Of a DNA stretch of 64,000 nucleotides, positions 40,041 to 54,549 are shown one piece after another. Numbering within the stretch: the first letter of the stretch is position 1; every line of letters starts with the position of its first letter. The translations under genes and the position numbers were made by a program. The notes below the pieces were generated by a model that was given only the letters and a program-made list of their open reading frames with translations, was not told the DNA's origin and did not search any database. The stretch is from Hybos culiciformis (lineage: Eukaryota > Arthropoda > Insecta > Diptera > Hybotidae), in NCBI GenBank assembly GCA_964007475.1, contig OZ023275.1, positions 23,252,899 to 23,316,898 on the forward strand. The letters are read 5' to 3'.

Positions 40041-40118
40041 TTGTAAAACACAATATTTTTTTTTTTTCTTTCATTTGTGTTATGAAAAATAAGAATTATC
40101 AAATTAAAGCCCACTCAC

Positions 40119-40400
40119 CTTAATTTTGATTTTAAATTTTTTTTTTTTTTATTGTATAAGAATATTATTATTTTTAATCCAGATTTGTTTACTTTTTTTT
40201 TTGAAGTTGTTATTTTGATTTTAATTTTTTTTTTTTCGGTGGTGTTATAAATTTATTTTTATGAAACATAAAGTGAACGTCGTCGTCGTTGAACAAATTT
40301 TTTTTTTTTACTTGTACATATACGTTGTTCATTCAAAAGCAACAACTCAAAATTGATAATTACGTAATCATAATAATAAATGTTTATTGTAACACACACA
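40119..40400 (-). promoter_or_regulatory. Tentative noncoding first exon and promoter of the MICAL-like gene
   Basis: On the minus strand a consensus donor AAG|GTGAGT ends a possible exon at 40119. Upstream of it the sequence is unusually rich in CpG, with an (ACG)n-like run at about 40275-40292, and a TATATAG sequence lies at about 40412-40418 with mixed-composition DNA below it. A GC-rich spot follows just inside the would-be intron (40024-40040). Exon A at 19416 requires an upstream exon on this strand, and this is the best candidate I see. An alternative donor ACAA|GTAAGT exists at 40659. Neither is proved, and the transcript start cannot be placed. Confidence 0.3.
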
Positions 40401-42061
40401 AACTGTCTCTCTATATAAATAAATAAATTTATCAGAGGGAACCAATTAAATTACTTTAAAAAAAAAAATAAATATAAAAAATAAAATAATGTTTTCAATA
40501 AAAACGTCGTTTCTCATTAAATTAATAAAATTTGATATTATTATTTTTTTTTTAAATATTTTTTTTTGTAAAATAAAATCAATATACAGGCAATTTAAAA
40601 AGTAATACAATATTCTCGTTCAATTAAGATATATTTTAATGAAAGAATTTAAACTTACTTGTTAAAAAAATAGAATAAATTGTTAAGTTGTCAAATTGAA
40701 CGAAAAATACAATATATATATAGTTTTGATATAACCTTATTTTATATATATATTAAAGTAGCTGTCCTGGTCACATCAAAGCAATATTAAAATTTTTGTA
40801 TTTATAATGATTAAAATTTTATGAAATTTTGTAAAAATTTATAAATATTAAAATTTAATTTTTTCATTAATTTTTATTATTATTTTGTTTCTATTTTATA
40901 TTTGTTTTTATAATATAAATGTTTTATGTTGTTATTGTTATAATATAAATGTTTTATAATTATTTGACACTATTATGATAGAACTTTTTTTAGTTTTTGA
41001 CTAATTTTTTTTTTTTTTTAAATCATATAAAATTTTTTTTTTTATCTATAATTAAAAATTTTTTATTCTTCTTTATATTCCATTAATTTTATGGTAATAA
41101 TAAATTATTTATTTTATACTTAAACAATCATTAATTCATAAGTTTCAGTTTGATATTTCGTTTATATTATATTTCGAATATATTTTATTTTATAGTTTGT
41201 AATTTTATTTAAATTTAAAATATAAATTTATTTTTTTTATAATATATTTAGAATCTCTCTAAATTATAAAATAAAATCGATTAAAATTCAAATTAAAAAT
41301 TTGTTTTTTATTTTATATAGAATTTTATTTTTTATATGTCTTATAATTTTATTTCAAATTCAATATAATAATAAAATAAAAAACTAATAAAATAAATAAA
41401 ATAAAATAAAAAACAAACCCATATAATATGTATGTAGAACAAATAACGGTTGTTGTAGCAAAAATCTTTACACAAATTTTACAATTTTTATAGTAAAAAA
41501 AATAAATAAAAAAAAAAATAAATGTGTAAACAAACAAGTAAGTATATCGATAAAAAAAATAAAAAATAAAAATATTAAAAAAGAATATATACCTATATCA
41601 ATACGAAAATTGAATTGAATATAAAATTTATTTCTTCTTGTACGTATATATATATTTATATACCTATGTGTAGCAAAATAGAATTTATTTATCTCTTTTT
41701 TTTAATCAATTTAAAATAAAGAAAAATTATATATTTTTTTTTTTTTGCACATAAAACGCACTTTATAGAATCGAAAATTTCATTCCATAATAAAATTCAA
41801 TTCCATCAATTTATTTATTTGATTTTATTTTTTTTATTACATTTTTACGTTTACAATGATTATGGTATAAAAATTGTATTTTTTGTTATTTTAAAGTGCG
41901 CTCTTTTTTTTATTTTTATTTTTTTATTCTACACATTATTATTGGTTCTTGGTAAAATTTCTCCAAATAAATAGTAGGTATTTCGTTTTTTTAGATAATA
42001 TGATTTCTACAAATTTATTAACGTTTTTATCAGATTTTCTATCTATTTATTTATATACCAA

Positions 42062-42080
42062 AATAATAATAATAATAATA
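42062..42080 (+). repeat. ATA microsatellite
   Basis: About six AAT units. Confidence 0.85.
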
Positions 42081-44802
42081 CAGATACAGGCTTTAGAATT
42101 AAAAGATAAATTTCATCAAAGAATAATTTAAATTTACCCGCCAATTTAAATTAAATTGGGTTATGAATATACGTATATATTTATAATAAAAAAAAACTAA
42201 CTAAAATAAAATTGATGTTTCCAATTGAATGGTCATTTTGAGATGATAAAAAATAAAATATTTAAATACTTTGTTGAGCGCTTTATGCGCTTTAATTTCG
42301 AAAATTACATCTGATGTGAAAATTTCGCAGTATGATGGCAGAATTCAGCTTGTATTGTTCAATTGTCAGCCCAAAACTGACTGATATGTTCAGATGGATT
42401 GGTGGATGAATGAAACAAGGCGAAGAGTAAATCTAAATTTATATTAACTTATGTTTTTGACCAGTATTAATGATAATCAAGGTAAGTAAATAAAAAGAGC
42501 AGGAATCAGAAATTAGAAATTTTTTTTTTTAATTTTTTTGCAAACTACACCCCATTATTAAGAATATAAAAATTATTCAGTTATTAATTAGAGCTAAATA
42601 GCTTTTGCAACTAGTATTCGATCGAAAAGTGGCATTTCGATTCTGAACCAATTTTTATTTAACATAATGTGGCAAATTATTTTAATCATTTTTATGAACT
42701 AACAGAAAGAGTCGAACATATACTAAAATGGATTAGTTCCAATTCAAAACTTATTTATACCTACTTTTAATTTGCCGATACTGATAGGAAGGTATAAGAA
42801 AGTAAGGTATAAGAAGGTAATCTTTTTATTTTCAATAGAAAAATTCTGAGAATACGGAATATTTATTTTTCAGTTTTTTTTTGTTGAATATTTTTATCTT
42901 TATATGAGGATGAGTATATATACCAAATTTGATCCTTTGAAAAACCACAATTTATTTTATTTTTTACAGATAACATGGTATTTGATGAATCATTGGCTGA
43001 AGTTTTATGGAAGAGTTTCAATTATTATTTCGTATGTTTTTCTTTATAAGATCTTAATATCCAAAATTTATCAAAAGAATCTGATTTACAGAAATTTCTA
43101 TTCATTTTTGGTTCGATAAAATGGAAAATTATGATAGCCAATTTTTCTTTCCAGAAAAGATTGGAGAATCAGCTATAAATTAGGTGATTATACATAAAGC
43201 CGTGTTATTTTCTGACAGTATGTGGTCAAAATCTTGCATTTGTCCAAAAAAATATAACTATTACAAATTAAATTTAATTAAAGTTACAATTTTTATTATT
43301 TACATCCAGTGAAATTAAATTGAAAAAAAAATTTTCTGAGGTAGTTCTGATATACCAATTTGAATTGAGGGACTTAGAGCATCTCATTTTTTGGCTCAGC
43401 CTGGTAGTTTAATAGTTATAAGCATTTTAGACGGACGCACAGACAGAAAGTGGTAGCGGGCTGAAAAGTAAAAATTTCAGCTGTTTTTCCTTTGGAATAA
43501 AAAATTTACGTAAATTGTTAAAATCATTCACTAATTCGATGTGACCTATATAGCGCTTTTATTTAAACTTGGATTTATTAGGTAGGGATACATGTTAGGT
43601 ACTATCAGAATTGCAAAAGTGTATTAACTTAATTTTTTTTACAAATCACGATTAAATTTTTTTGAGGGTTCAAATACTATTTTTAATTTAAATATAATTA
43701 ACTAAATTTAAACTTTAAGATTTTTAAAATTAAAAATTATTATCACACTACTAACTATAGTATATCATTTTCACACAACATAATATTAAAATAAATGCGC
43801 ATAAATAATTAAGCATAAATAATCATCAAAAAAGGTTATGTTAATCTTTTTCTTACAGTTCTTATACTTAGTTCTTTCTGACAGAATAATAGTAAAAAAA
43901 AAGTGAAATAATTAATTAATATAAAAACCTTATTATTTTTTATTCAAATTAAATCGTAATCGAAAATTTAGGTTCTTTTTGTTTTTTTTATCAAATCATG
44001 ATATTGAATAATTATTAAATAAAAATTAATTATTTTTTCTTTATAAAAAAAATTTTTTTTTGCATTTGTCACTAATTATTATTATTAATCAAATGAAAAA
44101 AAAATTTGCTGATAAGTTTATTATTTTTTATGAATTTAAAAAAAAAAAAAAGATAAGTTTGAAAATTTTCAATTATTTTTAATTTAATTTTTTTTTCAAG
44201 CGAATTTTATAACTTACTTCTTTTAGCGCGTATTAAATACTGAATTCAATTGAGTGTGCAATAGAAATAAAAATGTAAACACAACAAAATACAAGTTTTA
44301 TATTCAACATTGTTTGATTGGAATACTTGCAAACAAAATAAAACAACATTAAAAAAATAAAGTTTAGTATGATTAACGGAGCTAATTATAATGGGCACTT
44401 TTTTGTACTCGTTTCATGGAAAATAAATATATACAATGAATAAATTGAAAGTGTCCTTAAATCATAACAAACTAAATTATTTCATTTATCAAGAATCATA
44501 CATAATGTTTGGAACTGGAAATTATAAAATACTGAATTATTGTGTATTCATAAAATACAAAGACTGAAGAAATTTCTTCTAAATTTGTAATTTACTCATA
44601 ATTTTACAAAGAATAATCCGATTTGGCTAAAATTCTAACTTGACTTGTCCTTTACCCGAATGTTCTGCCTGTTGTTCTGTTGTCTTTGAAAGCAGTTAGA
44701 AGTTTTAAATACTGACAGACAGAGAATCAGAGATCGATTTCATTATATATTAGTTTGATGTTAAATATTCAATGCTATGTATTTGTAACAGTAAGACAAT
44801 AT

Positions 44803-44830
44803 TAATTGGTAAACTTTTTTTTACCAATTA
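44803..44830. other. 11-bp perfect hairpin with 6-base loop
   Basis: TAATTGGTAAA at 44803-44813 pairs exactly with TTTACCAATTA at 44820-44830. The loop is C followed by five T. No function can be assigned. Confidence 0.5.
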
Positions 44831-46148
44831 TCAAACAAATAATATAGTAGAAACGAACAATAAAGAGAAAAGACTAAAAAAGAGACAGTCAAAAATAACA
44901 AAAAAATAAAACAATTTTCCGAAAATGTTCTAATAAAATAAATGAAAACACAACAATTTTATTGAATGTTTGATGTTGTATCAGATTTTATATTATGTTT
45001 ATTTTATTTATATATTCAACCAACATTATGCTTTTAATTTACTTATATATACTTTTTATTCTTAATATTAAAACAGCTGACAAGGCAAGACAATAAGAAA
45101 ACAAAAATACGGTGTTCAAGAAAACTAATTTTTCGGCATCAGGGAATAAAATTATGTATTATGAAACGGCAAATCTTGTTTAAATTTTAGGATAAAAATA
45201 AAATGATTTAATTCATTCATTCCCGATTCCAACTTAATAAAAATAAGTTCTGGGAATCTGTGAAAAATAAACATAAAAAATCAATCATCAATTGAGCAAT
45301 TTGAAGAATACATTATGGTCGGAAAGAGAATTTTCTGTGCGCAATAATACAAATGTATAGTACAATTTTCCATTATATAGCAATTAACAATATGAAGATG
45401 CGATTAAGCCATTAAACTGATTAAACTATTTAATCTACCAATGGCACTCAAACTGTATTTAATTAAGCTTTTAATTGGTTCCAAATCATAAAATATATTA
45501 AAATTAGTTAAGTAAAAAAATTTTGTTCGTTAATTGAAAAATAATTAAAGTAATTTAAATTATTGAAAGCTATCAATTTTGGAAAATTTTTAAATGTTTT
45601 AATTTTATTCCATTGTGCTTTTTAACTTGTAATGATAAATTTTTATTATACTTCAAACAGAACAAGTTGATGTCAACGAATATCGAAACTTTAAGTAATA
45701 AATAGATTATAGTCTATCAAATCGATTGTTTTTATTGCAATGTATAAACTGGGTGCCGTCGCAGTTGCACACCGTTTGCTTTCAATAGCAATACTGAGGG
45801 TCCCAGTACGACAATACTGTCTGATTTAAAATTTTTAATTTGTTGACTTCGATGTTTTGAACTGGTCTAGTAACTTTGTCATAGAAGATTGGATGTATGA
45901 CATTTTTCAGCATAATGATATTACATATATATATAATCTTTCATAAGAAAAATACTTCCCTGCTAAACAGCACAGGTAGCTTCAGACTTCCAATATAAAA
46001 AGGGACCCAAACCAAAATGTGATTCCAAAGTTAATGAGTTATAGGTGGTATTATCTTATTATTAGTTAGCCACACAAAATAATTAATTAATCCAAAATTG
46101 ATTTAACAATTTTAAAAAAAATACTTTAAGTCTTTTTTTTAACTTTTC

Positions 46149-46187
46149 CTGGTATAGGCCTGCTTGTGTTTCTGGTATAGACCTGCT
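46149..46187 (+). repeat. 16-bp direct repeat CTGGTATAGRCCTGCT
   Basis: Copies at 46149-46164 and 46172-46187 differ at one base (G/A) and are offset by 23 bases. The local sequence is less AT-rich than its surroundings. Confidence 0.8.
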
Positions 46188-49100
46188 AAAGTGAAGACAT
46201 TCCAGACAAATATGATGCAGAAACTAGACTTATTGTTGTAAAATAAGTGTTAAATTTAAAGACAATTTATTTTCTCAATGCATGGAACAAAATTTATGCT
46301 ATAATGAAAGTCACAAACCTACAGAGTATTTAACAGGCATCAAAAATGTCTGATACAAACAAGTTTAGCAAAAACAAGTACAAGCAATAATTTTTGCCTT
46401 CATGTGCTTACAGACCTTAAACGCATTGATTATATTTCAAATTCAAGTCTAAATACAATCGAAATATTCAAGGCAGTATATTACACTTATCTGAAGGCGT
46501 AATTAAAATGATTTTAGCTTCACAGCTTATTGGGGAAAATGTACAAAAAATAATCTTAAACTTTGAATTCGAATAAGAACAAAGTTTGAAATATTTATTA
46601 ATTTTTTTTTCAATTCCATTAACAAAAAAGACAAATCCAAATTATGACAAAACCTTTTCTAAAGCATCGTTTCCAACATTTTATTCTAAAATTATTTATC
46701 TTTTTTTTTATATTTTATCTAACAATAACCCTTATTGAAACACTAATTTGAACCAAAAAAAAAAATAAAAACGATTTTAAAATATTTTTATTTTATTTTT
46801 ATTTTATTTTTTTTTTTAATTTTTCTGAATGTTTTTCTTATTTAAATTTATTTATCATTTCAATGTTAAAAAGTTGAGATATCATTAAAACAGGTAAATA
46901 TAACAATAAAATTGAGGTGAAATGATGAGTGAGAAACTCAGATGGCTGGCTGGACAACAACAAGACAAGACCTGAAAAAGGTGTTTTTTTATTTATATCA
47001 TTCCCACGCGCTGTCATTTACAATAATCATTATTATTATTTTTTATTTTATTATTTATATTTTTATATATATATATATATTTTTCCTCATTTATATTTTG
47101 TTTTATTTTTTTTGTAACAATGAAAAGGATTCTTCTTTAACAACAAAGATAAGGAAGCGCTTTCAATATTGATTCATTTTTTATTTTTTTATTTTTTTCG
47201 AAGATTTTAGAGGTTTTCAGGCTTTGTGCGTTTTTTGTTTTGTTTTGTTGTTAAAACTATATCTGTTTGAAAAAAAAAATAAAATAAATAAATAAATTTG
47301 TTATGTTTTTTTTTATGTCCAGAACATATTTTTTCATCTTAGACCTGGAGATATTTATTTTATCAATGTTATTAGTGTTTTTAATTTTTTATTTTTTTTT
47401 TTATGTTTTATAATAATAGAAAAATAATATAGAACATCTTTATGCAGAATTTCCTTTGTGTTCACGTTCTAAACATAAATTCTAATTTTAGTACTGGAAA
47501 ACATTAAAAAAATAGAATTTTATAACAATTTAATTTGTTTGTAAAACATTGTATATTCAACAAGTTGGAAAATTAATTAAAAAATATAATAATAATAATA
47601 TATAAACTTATAAAAGTTAATAATGATAATAATATTAAAATAAATTTATTAATAACGCTTATTTTGTGATTCACAAAAAGATAATAAATAAAAAAAAATG
47701 TAATAAAAAATGTTGAAAGTGCATTAAAAATATATGTACCTAGATATTATTTTTATTTTTACATTTTTAAATAAATTATCTTCAATATTAATTTTTATAT
47801 GGGATATTATAATTTTTAGTTTGTGATTTACCCGACAACAATTAATTTTTTTTTCCATACACGTATATAATGTGGCTTAAAAAATTTTATTCTCAAGTAT
47901 AATACAGCAGTCAAGCTGTCAAGCATATAAAATTGTATATAGATTATAGATTACAATATAATAGTTAATACGTAGTTAATAAGTTTAGATAAAGATGATT
48001 TTTTTTATCTATATAATACGCTTAGATAATAAAACTTGAATTATACTTACTCAATCCCGCTATATAATATCCTTCAATGAATATATTCTAGATTTTTTCA
48101 ATAAAACTAAAAATGTATGTGATATGTATTTTAAAGATATAAAGATTACTTCAGTTTGAAAATATAAAACATTTTTTTCTTTGTTCTTGAAATTTCTATA
48201 AGAGGAAAACTCGCGAAAAGTAGGACTCATAAAGAAAACTATTAGAATAAAAAAATATTTATTATGTACCTATATATAAAAATTGTCGTACAAAGCAATT
48301 ATTTTTTCAAAAATAAATAATTATTGCAATATGTAATAATTGATAATTGAAATTGTATTTTATTTACTTGCTTTCTACTTTTAAAAAATTATTTATTATT
48401 ATTTCACAATTTTTTAAAACAATTTTTATTTTTATTTTTTTTTTATACAAATATGGAATTAATTTTTTTTTTTCTTAATTTTATTCTGATCGAATTCATA
48501 ATAAGAAAAAAATCGAAATAATTCAATGTATGTTATTAATGACGACTTCCGGTCAGGTTTCATTTCAATATAATTTTTAAAATGAGGAGACAGGTCTTTA
48601 AAATGCTACAAAAAATAAAAAAAAAACTGATTTATTATTTAAAAGCATTTTTTTACTTTTTGTAGAATTGAGAAAACGTTTTTTAATTTATATAATCTGT
48701 GTATATATGGTAATAGAAAATAAATAAGTTTTACTGATTTAGATTTTCCATATACGTTCCTGTAGATACGTTGATATATATACGTTCATATATGACTTTA
48801 AAACTGTTGCGCTACTGCTACATGATGATTGTAACGCAGAAATAATTTCAATTTACTTCTGTTTTTTATGTTTTCAAATATTATCATTCTGAAATATTAG
48901 GTAAAGTCTTCAATATTTATCTTTTTCGATTAGCGTTTAGACTTAACATATGATATTTAAACATAAAGAAATGACTATAATTCGATACAAAAGATCTGAA
49001 ACACATAAAATTTACTATTCACTTCTTCTTGATGATTTCGAAAATATTTCTCCTACCACTTAGTTATTTTTATGATACTGACCATAAAAATCACAATTCA

Positions 49101-51302
49101 TTAGTTTTATGATTTTCCATTCATAAATCATAAAATAAAAAGAAAAACAATTTGTTTAAAAAAAAAAATAACTCTTTAATGTTCACACTTTTCAAATAAG
49201 GAGTCAAAACCAGATTAACTTATAATATATGTATATATATATATTTGTATATTATGTATGAATGATTTTTTTCAATAAATCTTCAGTATATTCTTAATTT
49301 GAATAACATCCCATAAAACCAACCTTAGAAATCATAAACCTCTATTTTCCATTGAGCATAGAAAAAAAAAAATTTTTTTATAAAAAAGGTGTGAAATGTT
49401 TAAATTAGCTGCAATTTCTCTCCACATACATAAATATTGGTTTGCGGATAAAAAAAAAATTCATTCATCATTTAGTGCAAAATAATGAACCTGTTGTTGG
49501 TTCGATCAATTTGCAGACCAACCTTATTATTTAATATGCATAATACGAACATACTACAGTACTACACTTATTTTCTCAAAGAAATAATTTTGAAATTTAT
49601 TAAGTATATAGATTTATAATTATAATGGTTAAATCTTTTTTTTTTGTATTCAGCAATCTATGGACTTCCGCCTGATTGTTAAATCAATTTTAATAGAGAA
49701 ATAAAATAAATAAATGCATGCTTTATTCACAGTCAAAAATTCACAATGAAATTTATATTTTATGGACATAAAACATAAATGCTTGAAAAAATAAAAATAA
49801 ATAAATAAATTGTAAAATATTTTGATTGTTTTTTAATTTTTAAATTATTTTTTTACCAAAGAAAAATATTATAGTAGTTATAATTAGGTATAAAATATTT
49901 ATAAAAATTTTTATTTTATTTTTTACTTGTTTTGTTTTGTTTAAAATTTTTTTAATTTTATTTATACAATTTAAACTAATTTAATCGAAATTCATACATT
50001 CGAAATTAATAATACAAAAAGTCCACCCTTGGCCAACTAAAGCTTCTGATTCCAATACCTGCCATTATAGAATCTCGTAAAATAAACTATGAACAAGATA
50101 AGCTCAAAGCATTTGAACTCAAATTTGAAAAATTGAAGATCGTTCAGCAGATTAATAGAATTTTAGTGCCGAAAGAATTTGAATTGAAAACATGTAATCT
50201 GAAAATAGATTTTATTAAAAATTGATATGTGACTAGATGTTGATAGTAGTGTAGTACTTCTTTTACTAAAATGCAAAAAAAAAAAATTTAAATCATATTC
50301 ATACTTCGTCCTCTTTTTGATAGTTTTTACCGTATGTATTCGCATAAGATTTTTTAAACTGTGTCATCGACAACATTATGACTTTTGCTTTGTTATTTCA
50401 ATTTTTAATAGAATTTATTATTTTTTTTATTTATCAGTTTCTTTATTTTCTTGTAAAGTAGATTAAATATAGGTATGTATATAATATGTAGGTATATATT
50501 ATCTGTATCTATACATGAATTTTTGTTTTTTTTTTTGCTAAATTGTTATATTTTTAGCACAAAAACATCTAGAGAAAATCTGATGATTCATAATTCATAA
50601 ATATAATAATACTACTAAACTTATACATTAACGAATAAAAAAAATTCGTATTTAAAAAAAATAACTAAAATGTTAAATACATAAATGGTTTTTTTTTTCT
50701 TTAAATCGGTTAAAATAATTTGTACCTAACTTATCATTTTTAATATGTTGATGATATAATGATGAAAATTTCTCTATTTGCCTGATGAAATTTAATTAGA
50801 TGTACTTAACATTCTCACAGAAATTACCAATAGAGGAGATCAGCATTTCGTTTTTTCATTTCTAGAAAATTAATCATAATCTTGAAATCTATAATTAAGA
50901 CAGTATTCTTTATATTATTCTTTTAAATGAACAATAAATTAACAATTTTGTCAATTAATTGGTATAATGTTCGACATTTGTTGTACATCGTACATAAGTA
51001 CGTCGTATATAATATATGATTGAAGTGCCAGGAAAAAGAATTTTTTTTTTTTTTTGCAAATGATTATAGCTACAAAACTTAAACCATTAACATCACCGGT
51101 ACATTTTAGAGATTTACATTTTATTCTGTTATTGGATATGATAACATCAAGGGTTTATTTTCAATTTCGAAATTATTTAGAGTGTTAATAGAATTTAGTG
51201 CGTTTAATTCTGGACAAAAAAAGAAATTAATATTAAAAACAAACAAAAATTTTTTTTTGCAGACACAATTAACAATCGGAAAATTAAAACAATAGGCAAT
51301 AG

Positions 51303-51320
51303 TAATAATAATAATAATAA
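51303..51320 (+). repeat. ATA microsatellite
   Basis: About six TAA units. Confidence 0.85.
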
Positions 51321-53499
51321 CACTGCATAAGAATATAAAATTAAAACGTATAATTTCAAACAATTGTTCGATTCGAATATTATAAGAATATTTTTGGGTT
51401 TGTGAATAAGATTATATAATTTTTAACGAATATTATATTCATAAAATAGTGTCAACATATAGTTAATAAATAGTTTTTTTTTAAAACATTTCAGCTGTAG
51501 TTATAAAGTTATGATAACGATGAATAAGATGAGCCTTTGATAAATTTTTCAATATAACACTATAAAACCAAACAAAATCTCTGCAATTAATAATGAAGGA
51601 GTTTACTCATATTTTCTTGTAATCTTCAATGTCAAAAAAAATACTGAGGCCCCGTTTTTACCATTGCTTTTCTCCCTTTTTCAGGAAGTTGTTGCTTAAA
51701 AATATGCATTTTTTTTTCAATTATGGAAGTGACGCGTAGTGCGCCCAATTTATCAGTTTTTTTCTTTAATTACACTCTGAAAACCTCTTAATTTCTAAAT
51801 CACTTTTAAGAGCTGTGTACTTCACAAATAATATATGATCTACAAGGTATATCCGTTGGCATAAGCACACATATAACATTTATGAAATATTAACTTAATA
51901 AACTTCCAAATATAGAAATTCATTGTAAAGACATTATAGTTCAACAACCAATTTTGATTAATGTCCATATATCAAAAAAAAGAAGAAGTTTCTTCTTAAC
52001 AGCAACAGACAGTCACGTATTAATGAAAATAAATTTTCATTCACACTTCAGTTTTTCTTTTTATATATAGACTTTTATTTCATAAATATTTTTTGTACAT
52101 TTCTTAAAAATAAAAAAAAAATTATAATACTACTTATATTAATGTTAAAAGAAACAGAAAATTATTATATTGAGAAGAGGATTACAAGCAGCTTAACAGA
52201 TAATTTTAATATATATGATATATAAGTACATTGTTCATATATATATATTTACAATTATAATACATATGATATACACATATTCGTATAGTTGTATTTTAAA
52301 TAAAGAATATAATCATAAATAGCTGATTAATTGTTTTTGACTTTTGTAACGAAAATATGATGATACAAATTTACAAATTATACTGAAAAAATTGACCTAT
52401 TTTAAATTGATTTTTCATACATCTTTTATTTTATAATATGAATTTTTTTTTTTTTTTTTATTTATACATAAATGTATATACGTACATATAAATATATAAA
52501 AAAACTTATCAATTTAAATCATTTTATATATTCAATTTCTTGTTTTATTGCACCACTTATTGTCTTAATATAATTTTTTTTATAGAAACGAATAAAAAAG
52601 AGTGAATTATGTAAATTACAAAGTTTAAAGTTTATAAAAGAACATTAAAATTTTATGTGTACCGCATATTTATTAGAATAATAATAATTATTATTATTTT
52701 TTTCATTCTAATATATACCATATAAATAACATATACCTTAATGTTTTTTTTTTGAAACATTAAGTTGTTTATGTTAAAAAAGACCCAAATAATCTTGTGT
52801 CTAATAAATTAATTAAATAAAATAACTTTTAAAATTTTTTATATATCTTGTTTTTGTAGAACACATAAAATTTAAACGATTTGAGATCAGATACAAAAAT
52901 ATACATATTAAAGTTATATATTATTATGACACATTATGTCATACTGTATTTGTGGATTGTGCACTACTATACATATATATAAAGAAAAGTATTTTTAAAC
53001 ATTATTTTAATTAAAGCAGTTCATCTTGCAGATTAGTTCCAATTTGGAATCGAATAATTTTTCTTTTTCGTTTGAATATTATTAAATCAATCATTATTGC
53101 AAAAGGATAATGTATTAGATATGGATTTACGAGTTGATCTTATCATATCTATCTTTTAATGTTAAATTTCTTGACCATTTGAAAATAAAATTAATACTTC
53201 TATCTCAATTTACTTTATATACCCTTTAAAAGATAAAGTACCAGTTATATAGGTATCAATCAATCAAAAATATCTTTAAATATCTTTACATAAATTATTA
53301 TATTGAAAAAATAAAAATGTATATTACGTACATAAAAATTATTTTAAACACTTTCTCTTTTAAAGTCATTTAAAGTCAAAAGATCATTATTATGAAAAGG
53401 ATGTGAACATAAAAGAATAATTTTTTTTTTCTTATATAAACTACTCATATTTATAATGGCAGGATGTGCTGAAATATTTATTATTTATTATGTTATCGT

Positions 53500-53518
53500 A
53501 ATAATAATAATAATAATT
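53500..53518 (+). repeat. ATA microsatellite
   Basis: About six TAA units. Confidence 0.85.
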
Positions 53519-54025
53519 TCTACTTAAATATGAATGTTCTGTATATTAAACCTCATATATTAAACATCTTTATACATTTTTATATATAATTGTACAAATT
53601 ATTTCTATATATTTATTATATACGTGAGTATATTATATACGTATACGTAAAAATATATATTAAATATATATTATATACAATACATATTTTAACATTAAAA
53701 CATATTATTATTCTGTTTCTTTTACAACATTACACATTTATAATTTTGAAATTGAAACTAAACATCACAAATGTCAATTTACACAATGCAATATATAATA
53801 GAGCTGTCAATCAAAATTTATTAGTTTATATTGTTTTTATATTTCATTATATTCTTCTGCCTAATTTAAAAACAGAAAGCATTTATGTCAAAAAATTATC
53901 ATAATTTGCTGCTATAGGTATTATAAGATACTTACACATAATATATATAATGTAGAGAGAAATAAATAATAATATTTTAAAAGCGAAAACATGCGCTTTA
54001 CTAGATTTCTACACTTTTTGACAGC

Positions 54026-54060
54026 TTCTCTGTTTTATCTATATTTCTGAAAACAGAGAA
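54026..54060. other. 11-bp perfect hairpin
   Basis: TTCTCTGTTTT at 54026-54036 pairs exactly with AAAACAGAGAA at 54050-54060 around a 13-base loop. Confidence 0.5.
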
Positions 54061-54430
54061 AAAAAGGAAAGGAAAAAATTATTTGGTATTAAAAACTTTT
54101 TACGTTAAACCGTATTATGTTAAGCCAAACATTTCTAGGAACTTAATGACAAAAGAAGCATGACATTTCAAAAATTGATAAGCTTTATGATTATATGATA
54201 ATGATATTCAAATTATAATAATAATAAAAATTGGAAATATTTTTGATTTAAAACGAACTAAGTTTGATAAATAATTTGAAAAATTAAGAAATAAAAAAAT
54301 TATTTTTCCTTGTAATACTGAATATACATAATGTGTATAACTTTTTATAATCGAATATTTCTTCAAGTGACTTCAATTAAACACAAATTACAATGGATCA
54401 TAAGAAAATTTTAAAATACTGCATATATAT

Positions 54431-54549
54431 AGTAAAATCCTGTATTTCGGAAAATCCAGTATTTTAAAATAAATCCTTTATTTTATAAATCCTTTATTTT
54501 AAAACACGTTATTCTGAAATACTGTATTTTATAAATCCTTTATTTTTAA
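54431..54549 (+). repeat. Imperfect tandem repeat around AAATCCTTTATTTTA
   Basis: Units such as AAATCCTTTATTTTA recur at about 54471, 54487 and 54531, with related words (TCCTGTATTTC, ACTGTATTTTA) between them. It looks like a small diverged minisatellite. Confidence 0.65.

Larger units (their letters stand above)
19417..40118 (-). other. Presumed long first intron of the MICAL-like gene
   Basis: The 3' end is a clear acceptor at 19417; the 5' end at 40118 is tentative. It contains the MITE at 32037-32547, microsatellites and long A/T tracts, and no coding exon I can support. T-rich plus-strand sequence is concentrated at 35865-36360. Confidence 0.4.

Noticed and set aside
39990..40140. Short plus-strand frame starting MAARRRFVKH at the CGG cluster
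   Set aside because: Only about 34 codons, it quickly enters T-run-coded residues and has no conserved continuation; better read as a CpG-rich noncoding spot.
46929..47117. Plus-strand frame starting near GATGGCTGGCTGGACAAC
   Set aside because: The initial mixed-composition part is only about 20 codons before a microsatellite-coded tail; no motif and no splice sites.
51640..51760. GC-elevated patch starting GAGGCCCCGTTTTTACC
   Set aside because: Looked like a MITE end, but no matching inverted end or TSD could be located nearby.
53590..53904. 104-codon plus-strand open frame
   Set aside because: Translation of TA-repeat sequence (IYYIREYIIYVYV and similar); low complexity and no family resemblance.
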